Assembly (NCBI RefSeq): GCF_014049385.1
Contig: NZ_JACAOA010000005.1
Coordinates: 1 to 64,000 of the forward strand
Direction: 5' to 3'
From: Ruoffia halotolerans
GTDB lineage: Bacteria; Bacillota; Bacilli; Lactobacillales; Aerococcaceae
Length of the DNA stretch: 64,000 nt
Both the position numbers and the translations under genes were made by a program. Of this stretch, positions 54,801 through 62,469 are shown piece by piece (positions within the stretch are counted from its first letter, which is position 1; every line of letters begins with the position of its first letter). A model generated the notes under the pieces. The model saw nothing but the letters and a program-made list of their open reading frames with translations, had not been told where the DNA came from and ran no database searches.

Positions 54801-55345
54801 CTCTCAATCTCATCTTCAGACGAAACAATACGCATTCCTTTACCCCCACCACCGCTAACAGCTTTTAACATAATCGGGTAACCATGTGCATTGGCAAAAG
54901 CTTTCACGTCTTCTAATGAATTGTCATCTGTCACTGTGCCTGGAATGATTGGCAATCCTGCATCGATGGCTGTTTCACGCGCACGCGTTTTATTACCAAA
55001 CATTTCTAAATGACGCAGTTCTGGACCAATAAAGATAATACCTTCTTCCTGACAACGTTTCGCAAACTCATAGTTCTCGCTTAAGAAACCATAACCTGGA
55101 TGAATGGCATCAATGTTTTTCTCTTTAGCTAAAGCAATAATACCTTCAATATCTAAATAAGCCCCCGTCGGACTTAATGTTTCGCCTACCAAATATGATT
55201 GGTCGGCTTTTTGTCTGTGGAGCGATCCGATATCTTCTTTAGAATAAATCGCTACTGTTTCAATGCCTAATTCCTTACACGCACGGATAATTCGAATGGC
55301 GATTTCACCGCGGTTGGCTATTAATATCTTGTTAATTTTATTCAT
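51848..55345 (-). CDS. pyc: Pyruvate carboxylase
   Basis: 1165-residue biotin enzyme making oxaloacetate from pyruvate, bicarbonate and ATP. N-terminal biotin carboxylase (NKILIANRGEIAIRI, ATP-grasp loop SGGGGKGMR), central carboxyltransferase (TDTTLRDAHQS and the metal-ligand HTHDT), and C-terminal biotinyl domain with EAMKMEN (biotin on Lys1131). Full length. RBS GGAG. It replenishes oxaloacetate, for example for aspartate synthesis. Confidence 0.97.
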   Translation of the reverse strand: MNKINKILIANRGEIAIRIIRACKELGIETVAIYSKEDIGSLHRQKADQSYLVGETLSPTGAYLDIEGIIALAKEKNIDAIHPGYGFLSENYEFAKRCQEEGIIFIGPELRHLEMFGNKTRARETAIDAGLPIIPGTVTDDNSLEDVKAFANAHGYPIMLKAVSGGGGKGMRIVSSEDEIESAYDRAKSEAKNSFGDDRMYAERYINEPKHIEVQILGDTHGNVVHLYERDCSIQRRHQKVVEVAPSFNLSPEMREKLTDASLQLMNHIEYLNAGTVEFLVSGNEFYFIEVNPRVQVEHTITELVTGLDIVRTQILIADGESLFDQAIGFPSQEDIRLNGYAIQARVTTEDPLNNFAPDSGKIIGYRSPGGIGVRLDAGDAYSGANITPYYDSLLVKISTYSIHKDGAIANLRRSLEEMSVVGLKTNIRFIENIIKHPQFISGEYDVSFIDTHKELFDFVPPRNRGNKLLKYIANVTVNGFPGIEKTEKPHFELRQVPKIKGHRTNIHRESFSTPGEIWTKPHDEKTLSFKQILDQQGPEAVSKAILDTKNTLLTDTTLRDAHQSVLTTRLRTTDMREIAPFMNETMRDYFSLEMWGGATFDVAYNFLKESPWQRLRDLRQLIPDIPFQMLLRASNAVGYKNYPDNLVKQFIKTSAQEGIDVFRIFDSLNWLEALKFPIETALETGKIVEGTICYTGDILNPQRSSLYTLDYYVNMAKELEALGVHTIAIKDMSGVLKPEAAYQLISALKQEVSLPIHLHTHDTTSTGVAIYSRAIDAGVDIVDTANAALSGQNSQPDANALYYTRLGLDRNINVDIEANDIMQNYWKETRKYYTPFESDLTTAWTKVYDYEMPGGQYSNLRMQAQSLGLGDRYDAVLDMYHRVNFLFGDLVKVTPSSKVVGDMALFMVQNDLDETSVIAQGETLDFPQSVISFFKGEIGQPAGGMNKELQKVVLKNDLAISDRPGNHLAPFDFKEAEEELNEKLYKDVDMNSMLSLGMYPKVFREYLNFIEDFGQVDIIDTPTFFYGMKLNERIVVDIEPGKTLLVELTSIGPLKENGTRIVYFNLNGMPEQVEIIDNNVDLSSVARPKADRSNLNHVGAQMPGSVFKVNVKEGDHVRQNDVLIITEAMKMENAIQAPKAGVIKRIYVKEQDQITAGDLLIEFE

Positions 55346-55371
55346 TTACTCAACTCCAATTTATTTACTAT

Positions 55372-55995
55372 TTAATTCCAAATATTTAATGATTCATTTT
55401 GAGCATGATGCTCAGCTTCTCTTAAAAGCTTCTCATATGAATTATTAGGCGGATTAACATATCTCACTCGAGCTAATCCTTCTTCTAATAATACTTCATT
55501 CACTAATACATCATCACTATACACATAGGCTAATATACGATTGTAATTATCTGTAGGTGGACCAACATCTAGTTCGATATATACTTGATCCGCTTCCTCC
55601 AGTAAAGTTTCATTCATTTCTTTAGCTTCCAGAGCAAATGGTGCGGGAACGCCACTGTCATAATTCATTTCTGGTGTATCGATGATTAAGTATCTAACGG
55701 GAATTTCATATCCATTCAAAGCAATTCGCATGGTATCTCCGTCATTTACAGAAACAAGTTCAACTGGAATCTTTTTCAATGTCGGTAACACTTCAAAATT
55801 ATCTCCATTAAATTCACTTGAAATTACTTCGGCGTCTTGATTATCAATGACTGTATTGGATGAATCAAAATTTAGTAAATCAGGTGCAAAGAATATAACC
55901 AAAATAATAATAATGGTTGATAAGCCAATGCCCATTTTATTATTTCGATTCCCTAACTGTCTTAATAATCGACGTAAGAGTGTTTTATTATTCAA
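55372..55995 (-). CDS. Membrane-anchored thermonuclease-like (SNase) protein
   Basis: 207 residues: one N-terminal membrane segment (MGIGLSTIIIILVIFFAP) and a staphylococcal-nuclease-like domain outside (VNDGDTMRI, VRYLIIDTPE, YNRILAYVY, LLEEGLARVRY). The TTG at 55995 follows GGAGGG. Catalytic Arg/Asp/Glu residues seem present. It would degrade DNA or RNA at the cell surface. Confidence 0.85.
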   Translation of the reverse strand: MNNKTLLRRLLRQLGNRNNKMGIGLSTIIIILVIFFAPDLLNFDSSNTVIDNQDAEVISSEFNGDNFEVLPTLKKIPVELVSVNDGDTMRIALNGYEIPVRYLIIDTPEMNYDSGVPAPFALEAKEMNETLLEEADQVYIELDVGPPTDNYNRILAYVYSDDVLVNEVLLEEGLARVRYVNPPNNSYEKLLREAEHHAQNESLNIWN

Positions 55996-56104
55996 GCAAG
56001 CCCTCCGTTCTATTAAGTTAAATATACACAAGCAATTATATCATAATTATTAGACTGATTTACGCTTTTATTAGTAAATTTTAATTTTAAAGTGTTTAAA
56101 GTTT

Positions 56105-56147
56105 GATATAGCCAAAAAACCCCCAACAAAAGATTGTTGAGGGTGTA
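56105..56147 (-). terminator. Terminator of the EIIB gene
   Basis: ACCCTCAACA / TGTTGGGGGT stem with an ATCTTT loop and T run on the minus strand. Confidence 0.8.
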
Positions 56148-56158
56148 TAAAAAATGAA

Positions 56159-56620
56159 TTATAACTGAACGCTTTCTTCATCTGGCGTTTGGCGCACCTC
56201 TACCTTTGTCCCTTGTTCTGAAATTGATGACAACCAATTAATTTGTTGACTATTCAATGAGACTCCAGGTGCAATAGTTTTTCCTCCACCTGAAGGAGGT
56301 ACACTCGCCAATGTGACTAATGGGATAGAAAAGCCAAGATTCATAATAATTTTCAAATCTGCAATTGTTTCAAAGATTAATAATGGATTTTTTTCTGGAT
56401 TCAATTTGTTTAACATATTTATAGCTTTACTCATACTATAATAACGACAAGTAATCCCATCCGGTACTGCCATATCTAAAAGACCTTGTTGCATTTTATT
56501 TTCTGAAAGTTTGTCATTTACGACAATAATAAGATTACTCTCGACTTCACTACACCAAAGTTCGGCTACTTGCCCATGGAGAAAATGATCGTCAATTAGA
56601 GCCATTCTTACACTAGACAT
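56159..56620 (-). CDS. PTS mannose-family EIIB protein, orphan
   Basis: 153-residue EIIB of the mannose/sorbose family. The phosphorylation loop reads DDHFLHGQVAELW, with the phospho-accepting His15 kept, but the Arg of the usual DDRLIHGQ is replaced by His12. There are no IIA, IIC or IID genes nearby. It is divergent from an AraC-type regulator, so it may act as a regulatory phosphoprotein or serve a distant permease. The ATG at 56620 follows GGAAAGAG. Confidence 0.82.
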   Translation of the reverse strand: MSSVRMALIDDHFLHGQVAELWCSEVESNLIIVVNDKLSENKMQQGLLDMAVPDGITCRYYSMSKAINMLNKLNPEKNPLLIFETIADLKIIMNLGFSIPLVTLASVPPSGGGKTIAPGVSLNSQQINWLSSISEQGTKVEVRQTPDEESVQL

Positions 56621-56834
56621 CGCATCTCTTTCCTTTCTAAATTTACATTCAGCGGATATGTTACGCCACTTAAGAAATAAGTGCAACACTTTTCATTTAA
56701 AACACACAAAAAAATGACTCAGTTTGATGAAATCAATAAAAAGAAATCACTAATTTAGATAATCATTAGTAAAGAATTAATATTTAAGGTATAATGTTAT
56801 CTGAACTAACAAGTAAATGGATAGAGGTGAAAAA

Positions 56835-57998
56835 ATGTACTTGAAAACAACATCAAATAATCATTCTGAATTTTACACAATTATGGATGAGTCTTCCATT
56901 TTAAAATCTAAAAAGATAAATAGACGGATGCAAATTCAAAAGAGTGATTCTGAGTTATTTTTCCGTTTTAATCAATCAGTGAGATTAACTTCTGATATAG
57001 GACTTGCATTAATTGTGTTAACAACAACACCTGAAGATGAGACAAGTTACCAAGAATTTATCTTAACTAATAGTATTGATCTAGTTCCAGGTGTCTATTT
57101 CAACACTCTCGCTATCACAGAAGAATGTAGTATTTTTATGGAACCTCTTGGGAAAGATTCTCCTAAGACAGTTCCTACAGCAAAAAAAATTGCGATTCGA
57201 AAATACGAACCAAAACTAACAATTGAAAAACTACATACTTTGTTCTATCAAATTAAGATGGCGCCTTTCGAAAGTCTATCAATTCCAGGTGATTATTACG
57301 AACTTATTATTGTTGATCAAGGTGAGTTAATTCATCATGTTGATGATGAGGAATATGTTGCTAAAAAGAATGATTGCTTTATCTATCAACCAGGACAAGT
57401 AAGAAAACAAAGCGTTACGAAAGATGGAATAACGTCTTATTTATCTATTATATTTGATGCAAAGGGTTTAACTCCTACAGCAACAAATCAGATCATACAC
57501 TTAGGTTCTCAAAACACAGCTTTAATTGAACGAATCATTGAATTATCGAATATTACAACCAATGATAGATATACAGATGATGAAGTGTTATTAAACTTAA
57601 AATTTATTCTACTTAAAATTGTTCAAGGTGAAGCGAATCATACCGAAAAGCCAACCACATCGATGCGTGAAAATTATGAAAGTGAATTATTCCAAGCTAT
57701 GGTCGATTTCCTTGATGCACATGTTGAAGACCAAAACCAAGTGAGTGATTTAGTTGAACATTTCTCATTATCAAGATCAACCATACAATCGTTATTTAAT
57801 AAATATGCAAATACAACACCAAAAAATTATATAAATACCATTCGATTAAACCGAAGTAAACAAATGATTCAAGAAACGCAAATGACCTTATCGCAAATAG
57901 CGGATTATCTTGGCTATGGTTCGATTCAGTACTTCTCTCGAGCATTTAGTAAGCAATTTGGTTTAAGCCCTTCTAGCTATGCTAAATCAATTGTTTGA
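56835..57998 (+). CDS. AraC-family transcriptional regulator
   Basis: 387 residues. An N-terminal part of about 120 residues of unknown type precedes a cupin-like sensor (about 130-230, YYELIIVDQGELIHHVDDEEY) and a C-terminal AraC DNA-binding domain with two HTHs (VSDLVEHFSLSRSTIQSLF; LSQIADYLGYGSIQYFSRAF). The ATG at 56835 follows AGAGGTG. Divergent from the orphan EIIB, which suggests a link to carbohydrate sensing. Confidence 0.88.
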   Translation: MYLKTTSNNHSEFYTIMDESSILKSKKINRRMQIQKSDSELFFRFNQSVRLTSDIGLALIVLTTTPEDETSYQEFILTNSIDLVPGVYFNTLAITEECSIFMEPLGKDSPKTVPTAKKIAIRKYEPKLTIEKLHTLFYQIKMAPFESLSIPGDYYELIIVDQGELIHHVDDEEYVAKKNDCFIYQPGQVRKQSVTKDGITSYLSIIFDAKGLTPTATNQIIHLGSQNTALIERIIELSNITTNDRYTDDEVLLNLKFILLKIVQGEANHTEKPTTSMRENYESELFQAMVDFLDAHVEDQNQVSDLVEHFSLSRSTIQSLFNKYANTTPKNYINTIRLNRSKQMIQETQMTLSQIADYLGYGSIQYFSRAFSKQFGLSPSSYAKSIV

Positions 57999-58017
57999 AC
58001 AAGTTAAACTTGCATTA

Positions 58018-58072
58018 ATAAAAAAAATCCACTCCTTAAGTTGTTGACTAACTTTAAAGAGTGGATTTTTTG
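58018..58072. terminator. Bidirectional terminator
   Basis: AAAATCCACTC / GAGTGGATTTT stem with inner TTAAG/CTTTAA pairing and T run, between convergent genes. Confidence 0.85.
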
Positions 58073-58074
58073 TA

Positions 58075-58302
58075 TTAAGCTAATTTTGCTAATAAATCTG
58101 GACGGAATCCGTTAAAAGGCTCTTCCCCATCGATTTCAACTACAGGAAGTGATTGAAAGCCTAATGATTTAATATGATTAAGTGCTTCCTCATCAGCAAA
58201 CACATCTAGTGTAGAATATTCGACACCTTTATCATCTAAATATTTTTTCGTAAAGTTACATTGCATACAATTTGGTTTTGAATAAACAGTAATTTTTGAC
58301 AT
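58075..58302 (-). CDS. nrdH: NrdH-like glutaredoxin
   Basis: 75-residue redoxin with CMQC (Cys12, Cys15), SLPVVEIDGE (cis-Pro) and the GFRPDLL C-terminus characteristic of NrdH, the hydrogen donor for class Ib ribonucleotide reductase. No nrdEF genes are nearby. The ATG at 58302 follows AGAAGG. Confidence 0.88.
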   Translation of the reverse strand: MSKITVYSKPNCMQCNFTKKYLDDKGVEYSTLDVFADEEALNHIKSLGFQSLPVVEIDGEEPFNGFRPDLLAKLA

Positions 58303-58436
58303 GGATATGACCTTCTTTCTTTTAACTAATAAACTCATCATACTTTATAACTAAACAAAAAACAACTACATATTGATTGCTTTGTTAATTTCGACACAAT
58401 ATATAGTTATTTTTCGCAATGATGATGACACTGAAA

Positions 58437-59333
58437 CTAATTCATTATAAATGGATATACGGCTTCATGGTGTCCGACATAATCCGTAAAATATAATTTA
58501 AAATTATATTTATTCTGATAAGTTTGGACTAATTTGTATAATTCGTCTTCTTGGCCTTTTTCTTTTATTTCACTGAACTGACCAATAACTACAAACTTCA
58601 TTCTATCCAAAATATTCAATAAATCAAGTTGTGAAAAGTAGCTGCGCATTTTATTAATATCACCAGATAGACCTTCAAGTAGTAATCCATCAGCATTATC
58701 AAGATTAAAATAAGGTGTCCCAGCTAATTTTAAATAGCATCGGATATTTCCACCAATAATAATTGCACTTTCATCTAATTTGTTTGGTGTTGTACTTCCT
58801 CTATTGATCCGTTCATTATTAAATAGCACACGTTTAAAACTATCTTTTGCAATGCCTGATTTGTCTTTGACAATATTAGTTGCTAAAAAGTTTACAGCTT
58901 TAACGTTTGTTTTTAATAATAATGCATTAATAATCACTGTATTATCACTATAACCTAAATAAAATTTATCAGAGATAGATTCAATTGCTCGCCAATCATC
59001 TTCAGTAAATTGGTTTAATACTTCTAACGCTAAGTCTCCTCCTGATAAGTCGAAAATAGCTTTGATATTAGGATCTATCAAGGCATTGTATAATTCTTCT
59101 TTTCGGTAAGTAGCGTCATGTGTTTCATTATTAATCGGATCTATGTATATAGTAGGGCTTATATTAACTTTAAGATTAAATTCATTAACCAAACAATCAT
59201 ATAAAGATGTTATCTTTAATCTTACTTGTTCATCTAAGTCTAGTCCGTTTGAACAGCCAAGCAAGATGACTTCATCATCAGAATTCAGGTGCATATTATC
59301 ATCACTTTCTATATCAAGTTTTTTAAGAAGCAT
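58437..59333 (-). CDS. S66-family serine peptidase (LD-carboxypeptidase/MccF-like)
   Basis: 298-residue protein of the LD-carboxypeptidase A / microcin-immunity (MccF) family. The nucleophile lies in GYSDNT (Ser129), preceded by IKAIFDLSGGDLALEVL, and a late His in YVGHHEA would complete the Ser-Glu-His triad. It overlaps the ATPase gene upstream by about 11 bases and thus belongs to the TrpXYZ-like operon, an unusual partner that hints at peptide or conjugate processing. Confidence 0.82.
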   Translation of the reverse strand: MLLKKLDIESDDNMHLNSDDEVILLGCSNGLDLDEQVRLKITSLYDCLVNEFNLKVNISPTIYIDPINNETHDATYRKEELYNALIDPNIKAIFDLSGGDLALEVLNQFTEDDWRAIESISDKFYLGYSDNTVIINALLLKTNVKAVNFLATNIVKDKSGIAKDSFKRVLFNNERINRGSTTPNKLDESAIIIGGNIRCYLKLAGTPYFNLDNADGLLLEGLSGDINKMRSYFSQLDLLNILDRMKFVVIGQFSEIKEKGQEDELYKLVQTYQNKYNFKLYFTDYVGHHEAVYPFIMN

Positions 59334-60114
59334 TTGCCTCAATCTCTACTAATTTTTCCATAAGTTCGTGCAAATGTCCAATTTCTAAACTAGAAATTTC
59401 TTCTTTGCTATAAACATTCGCAATTTTTCCTTGATGGAGGACAACAATTCGGTCACCATATTTAATTGCGTCTTGCATATGGTGGGTAATCATTAAAGTA
59501 GTTAAATTATTTTCTGTTACCATTTTGTGTGTCATTTCCATGACTTGTTTAGCAGTACGTGGATCTAACGCTGATGTATGCTCATCTAATAATAATAGTT
59601 GTGGCTTTTGAATCGTTGCCATTACTAAAGAGATGGTTTGTCTCTGTCCACCAGATAAATATTCTATGGGCAAGTCTAAGCGCTTCTCTAAATCTAAATT
59701 AAACTGAGAAATATACTCTGCCATTTCAGCTTTATTTTCAGCATTTAATGATAAAGACAAACCTCGTTTTTTACCACGTTTACTTGCTAACATTAGATTC
59801 TCAAATACAGACATTCGAGGAGCCGTCCCCATACTTGGATTTTGAAACACTCTTGCTACAATACTAGCACGTTTTATTTGAGGGATTTTTGTAATATCCG
59901 TATTATTTAATAAGATACTTCCTTCATCGGGTTCGATATACCCTGTAAGAGTATTAAATAACGTGGACTTCCCTGCTCCGTTTGTTCCTATTATAGCAAT
60001 AATTTCACCTTGTTTTATAGAGAGAGTAATATCTTCTAACCCTTTGACAATATCTCCAGTTCTTCTTTGAAAAACTTTGGATACATGGTTTAATTCTAAA
60101 TAATTTTCTGTCAT
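59323..60114 (-). CDS. ABC transporter ATPase, TrpZ-like
   Basis: 263-residue ATPase: Walker A GTNGAGKST, signature LSGGQRQT, Walker B LLLLDEH followed by TSALDP, H-loop ITHHM. The DEHTSALDP form is typical of the ATPases that pair with TrpX/TrpY-type importers. Third gene of the operon, 16 bases after the permease. Confidence 0.9.
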   Translation of the reverse strand: MTENYLELNHVSKVFQRRTGDIVKGLEDITLSIKQGEIIAIIGTNGAGKSTLFNTLTGYIEPDEGSILLNNTDITKIPQIKRASIVARVFQNPSMGTAPRMSVFENLMLASKRGKKRGLSLSLNAENKAEMAEYISQFNLDLEKRLDLPIEYLSGGQRQTISLVMATIQKPQLLLLDEHTSALDPRTAKQVMEMTHKMVTENNLTTLMITHHMQDAIKYGDRIVVLHQGKIANVYSKEEISSLEIGHLHELMEKLVEIEANAS

Positions 60115-60130
60115 GATTACACTCTTCTTC

Positions 60131-61021
60131 CTATAATTTCCCTAGTTTTGCTTTATTTAAACCCATTTTCTTAGAAATAGCTGGTAATGCTAGGAATATA
60201 GCTAATACTAAGGCTGAGATTAATCTAAAGTCGTTTGGATTAAAACCTAATTGAAGTACAAATACAATAATTAAGCGATAAATCACAGATCCAACAACAA
60301 TTGAAATAAAACGCCCAGATAATTTCATTTGTTTTCTAAAGATAACTTCTCCAATAACAATTGAAGACATAGCAACCACCACGGTTCCTGTCCCCATTTG
60401 AACATCTGAGAACCCATTGTCTTGGGCAACTAATGCTCCACTTAGTGCAATAAAACCATTGGCAAACATTAATGCTAGACGTTTCATTGTATTTGTTTTA
60501 ATTCCAAAAGAAGCAGCCATAATTTCATTATCACCGGTTGCAATAATCGCTTGACCTAAATCTGTCTTAAATAAATAAGTCATAAAAAAGATAACAAGTA
60601 AAACAACAATTAAGCCAACAATAGCTCTTTGATATTGGACACTTTCAACAAATTCACTTAAGTAACTATAAATCGTATTAAAACCACGTAAGCTTAGGTT
60701 TGGACTCCCCATAACACGTAAATTTATCGAATAAAACCCAGTTAGGGAAATGATACTAGCCAGTAAAGCAGGAATGTCAAAATACGTAGTTAATATTCCT
60801 GTTACTAAACCAGCTAACATTCCAGTAATAATAGAAGCAAAAGTGGCGATAATTGGGTTAACACCCATTGTAATTAATGTAACTGCCGAAGCAGCACCTA
60901 AAGTGAATGATGCTTCACTGGTTAAATCGGCAAAGCGTAAGATTCTGAAACTAATGTATAGTCCCAATCCCATAATTCCCCATAAGATTCCTTGGTAAAC
61001 TGCACTAAAATAAATACTCAT
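60131..61021 (-). CDS. ABC transporter permease, TrpY-like
   Basis: 296-residue membrane protein of the branched-chain amino-acid permease superfamily (LivH-like), about eight helices, with the conserved FADLTSEASFTLGAA and the ATGDNEIMAASFGI coupling region. It lies 8 bases downstream of the binding-protein gene. Confidence 0.9.
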   Translation of the reverse strand: MSIYFSAVYQGILWGIMGLGLYISFRILRFADLTSEASFTLGAASAVTLITMGVNPIIATFASIITGMLAGLVTGILTTYFDIPALLASIISLTGFYSINLRVMGSPNLSLRGFNTIYSYLSEFVESVQYQRAIVGLIVVLLVIFFMTYLFKTDLGQAIIATGDNEIMAASFGIKTNTMKRLALMFANGFIALSGALVAQDNGFSDVQMGTGTVVVAMSSIVIGEVIFRKQMKLSGRFISIVVGSVIYRLIIVFVLQLGFNPNDFRLISALVLAIFLALPAISKKMGLNKAKLGKL

Positions 61022-61029
61022 ACTAACAA

Positions 61030-62031
61030 CTACTCCTCACCTAAACGGTCCTTAATATCCATCACTTCAGAAGTAAGTTTTTCTGGCACTTCAATACCTA
61101 AACGATCTGCTGTTTCAAAGTTAATCACAGGTTGTAATTCTTCTAAAAACTGAACCGGTGTTTCTCCTGGATTAGCACCATCGATAATTTCTTTAGCAAC
61201 ATCGGCTGCTAATAATCCAATATCTTTTTGATTAATTGCAACAGCTGATAATGCCCCTTGTCCTACCATCACGTCAACCGTTGTAAAAACTGGAATACCT
61301 GTTGCATCTGTAGCATCTAATAATGTTTCAAAGGCACTTGCAATGGTGTTATCTGATCCAACATAAATCGCATCAACTTCATTAGCTAAAGTTTGAGCCA
61401 CTAATTGCATGTCCATAGTTGAAGCTATTCCTTCAATTTGAACTTCTAAGCCCATTTCTTCAGCAACTGCTGCTGCTTGTTCAGTTTCTGCCAATGAATT
61501 ATCTTCACTTGTTGTATAAATCATTCCAACTTTTTGAACATGTGGTTGTAATTGTAATAATAATTCAAATTGATCTTCATAAGGTACAGCATCACTAGCA
61601 CCTGTAATGTTTTCACCTGGGTTCTCTAAATCATCAATAATTCCTGCTGAAGCAGGATCAGTGACTCCTGCCATAATTATAGGAATATCTGATGTGGCAT
61701 TTTGAAATGCTTGCGCTACCGGTGTCGTAATGGCGAAAATCATATCAGGTTCTTCAGCAACGACACTTTGAGCAATCGTTGAGAGGATGTTTAAATCTCC
61801 TTCAGCGTTTTGGTAATTAATTGTTAAATTTTCTCCTTCAGTGTACCCATGTTCCGTTAGACCATCATAAACTCCTTGACGGATATCATCGAGTGAACTA
61901 TGTGTAACTAATTGAACAACTGCAACATCTAGTGATTCTTCTTGAGCGAAAACCTCTTTTGTTGTCTTACTAGATACAATTACTAATGCCAGTGCAACCA
62001 TTGCTAAGATAAGTTTTTGTAATTTTTTCAT
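61030..62031 (-). CDS. trpX: ABC substrate-binding protein, TrpX-like (tryptophan importer)
   Basis: 333-residue binding protein of the ABC_sub_bind family (VVQLVTHSSLDDIRQGVYDGL, VGSDNTIASAFETLLDATDA). It has a cleavable signal peptide (to about VFAQE) without an obvious lipobox Cys. A leader ORF with two Trp codons and alternative hairpins lies directly upstream, supporting tryptophan as ligand. RBS AAAGGAG. Confidence 0.88.
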   Translation of the reverse strand: MKKLQKLILAMVALALVIVSSKTTKEVFAQEESLDVAVVQLVTHSSLDDIRQGVYDGLTEHGYTEGENLTINYQNAEGDLNILSTIAQSVVAEEPDMIFAITTPVAQAFQNATSDIPIIMAGVTDPASAGIIDDLENPGENITGASDAVPYEDQFELLLQLQPHVQKVGMIYTTSEDNSLAETEQAAAVAEEMGLEVQIEGIASTMDMQLVAQTLANEVDAIYVGSDNTIASAFETLLDATDATGIPVFTTVDVMVGQGALSAVAINQKDIGLLAADVAKEIIDGANPGETPVQFLEELQPVINFETADRLGIEVPEKLTSEVMDIKDRLGEE

Positions 62032-62044
62032 TTTTATTCTCCTT

Positions 62045-62200
62045 TTTTAAATAAAAAACAGCCGACACATACAATCTATGTGTCAGCTTAATAAAGCATA
62101 AAAAAAGACCACATAGATTGTAAGACTACAAACTCTATGTGGTAAACTGGATTAAGAGCCACATAGATACAGTTTCAGTTAAATTCAAACTGGGCTGTAT
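62045..62200 (-). promoter_or_regulatory. Attenuator hairpins upstream of trpX
   Basis: On the minus strand, in order: a GGATACAG...CTGTATC hairpin (about 62201 to 62165), a segment TCTATGTGGCT (62171-62161), ACCACATAGAG (62143-62133), TCTATGTGGT (62117-62108) then a T run, and a second hairpin AGCTGACACATA / TATGTGTCGGCT with T run (62088-62048). The ACCACATAGA segment can pair either with the earlier TCTATGTGG (antiterminator) or with the later one (terminator), the classic attenuation switch. Confidence 0.72.
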
Positions 62201-62227
62201 CCATGGAACGGATTCCAAGTCTACAAC

Positions 62228-62290
62228 CTATCTACGCCAGCTTTGCCAGATTAAATTAATTTTGTTGTTAACTTGGTTCGTCATATTCAT
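62228..62290 (-). CDS. Trp leader peptide ORF
   Basis: Twenty codons: MNMTNQVNNK then INLIWQSWRR, stop TAG. Two Trp codons (positions 15 and 18) stand near the end, an improbable enrichment for so short a peptide, and AGAAAGGGG lies about 4-8 bases before the ATG. The downstream terminator/antiterminator structures make it a candidate ribosome-stalling leader. Confidence 0.7.
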   Translation of the reverse strand: MNMTNQVNNKINLIWQSWRR

Positions 62291-62469
62291 TGGCCCCTTT
62301 CTTATTTGTTAATACAATAATACAACCTCGTTAAATATATGTCAACCATTTCTATTCTTTTTTTAATCTCTTTTTAATAATCGGCTACGTTTTGATAATT
62401 AGTAATTTCAGCCTATTTAATGTACAATAATAGTCTAGTAAAATCATGTGATTAAAGGAGGTTTGGTTG

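Noticed and set aside
62045-62290. T-box leader before trpX
   Set aside because: There is no GGTGG/ACCACG-type T-box core, and a leader ORF with two Trp codons gives a better explanation.
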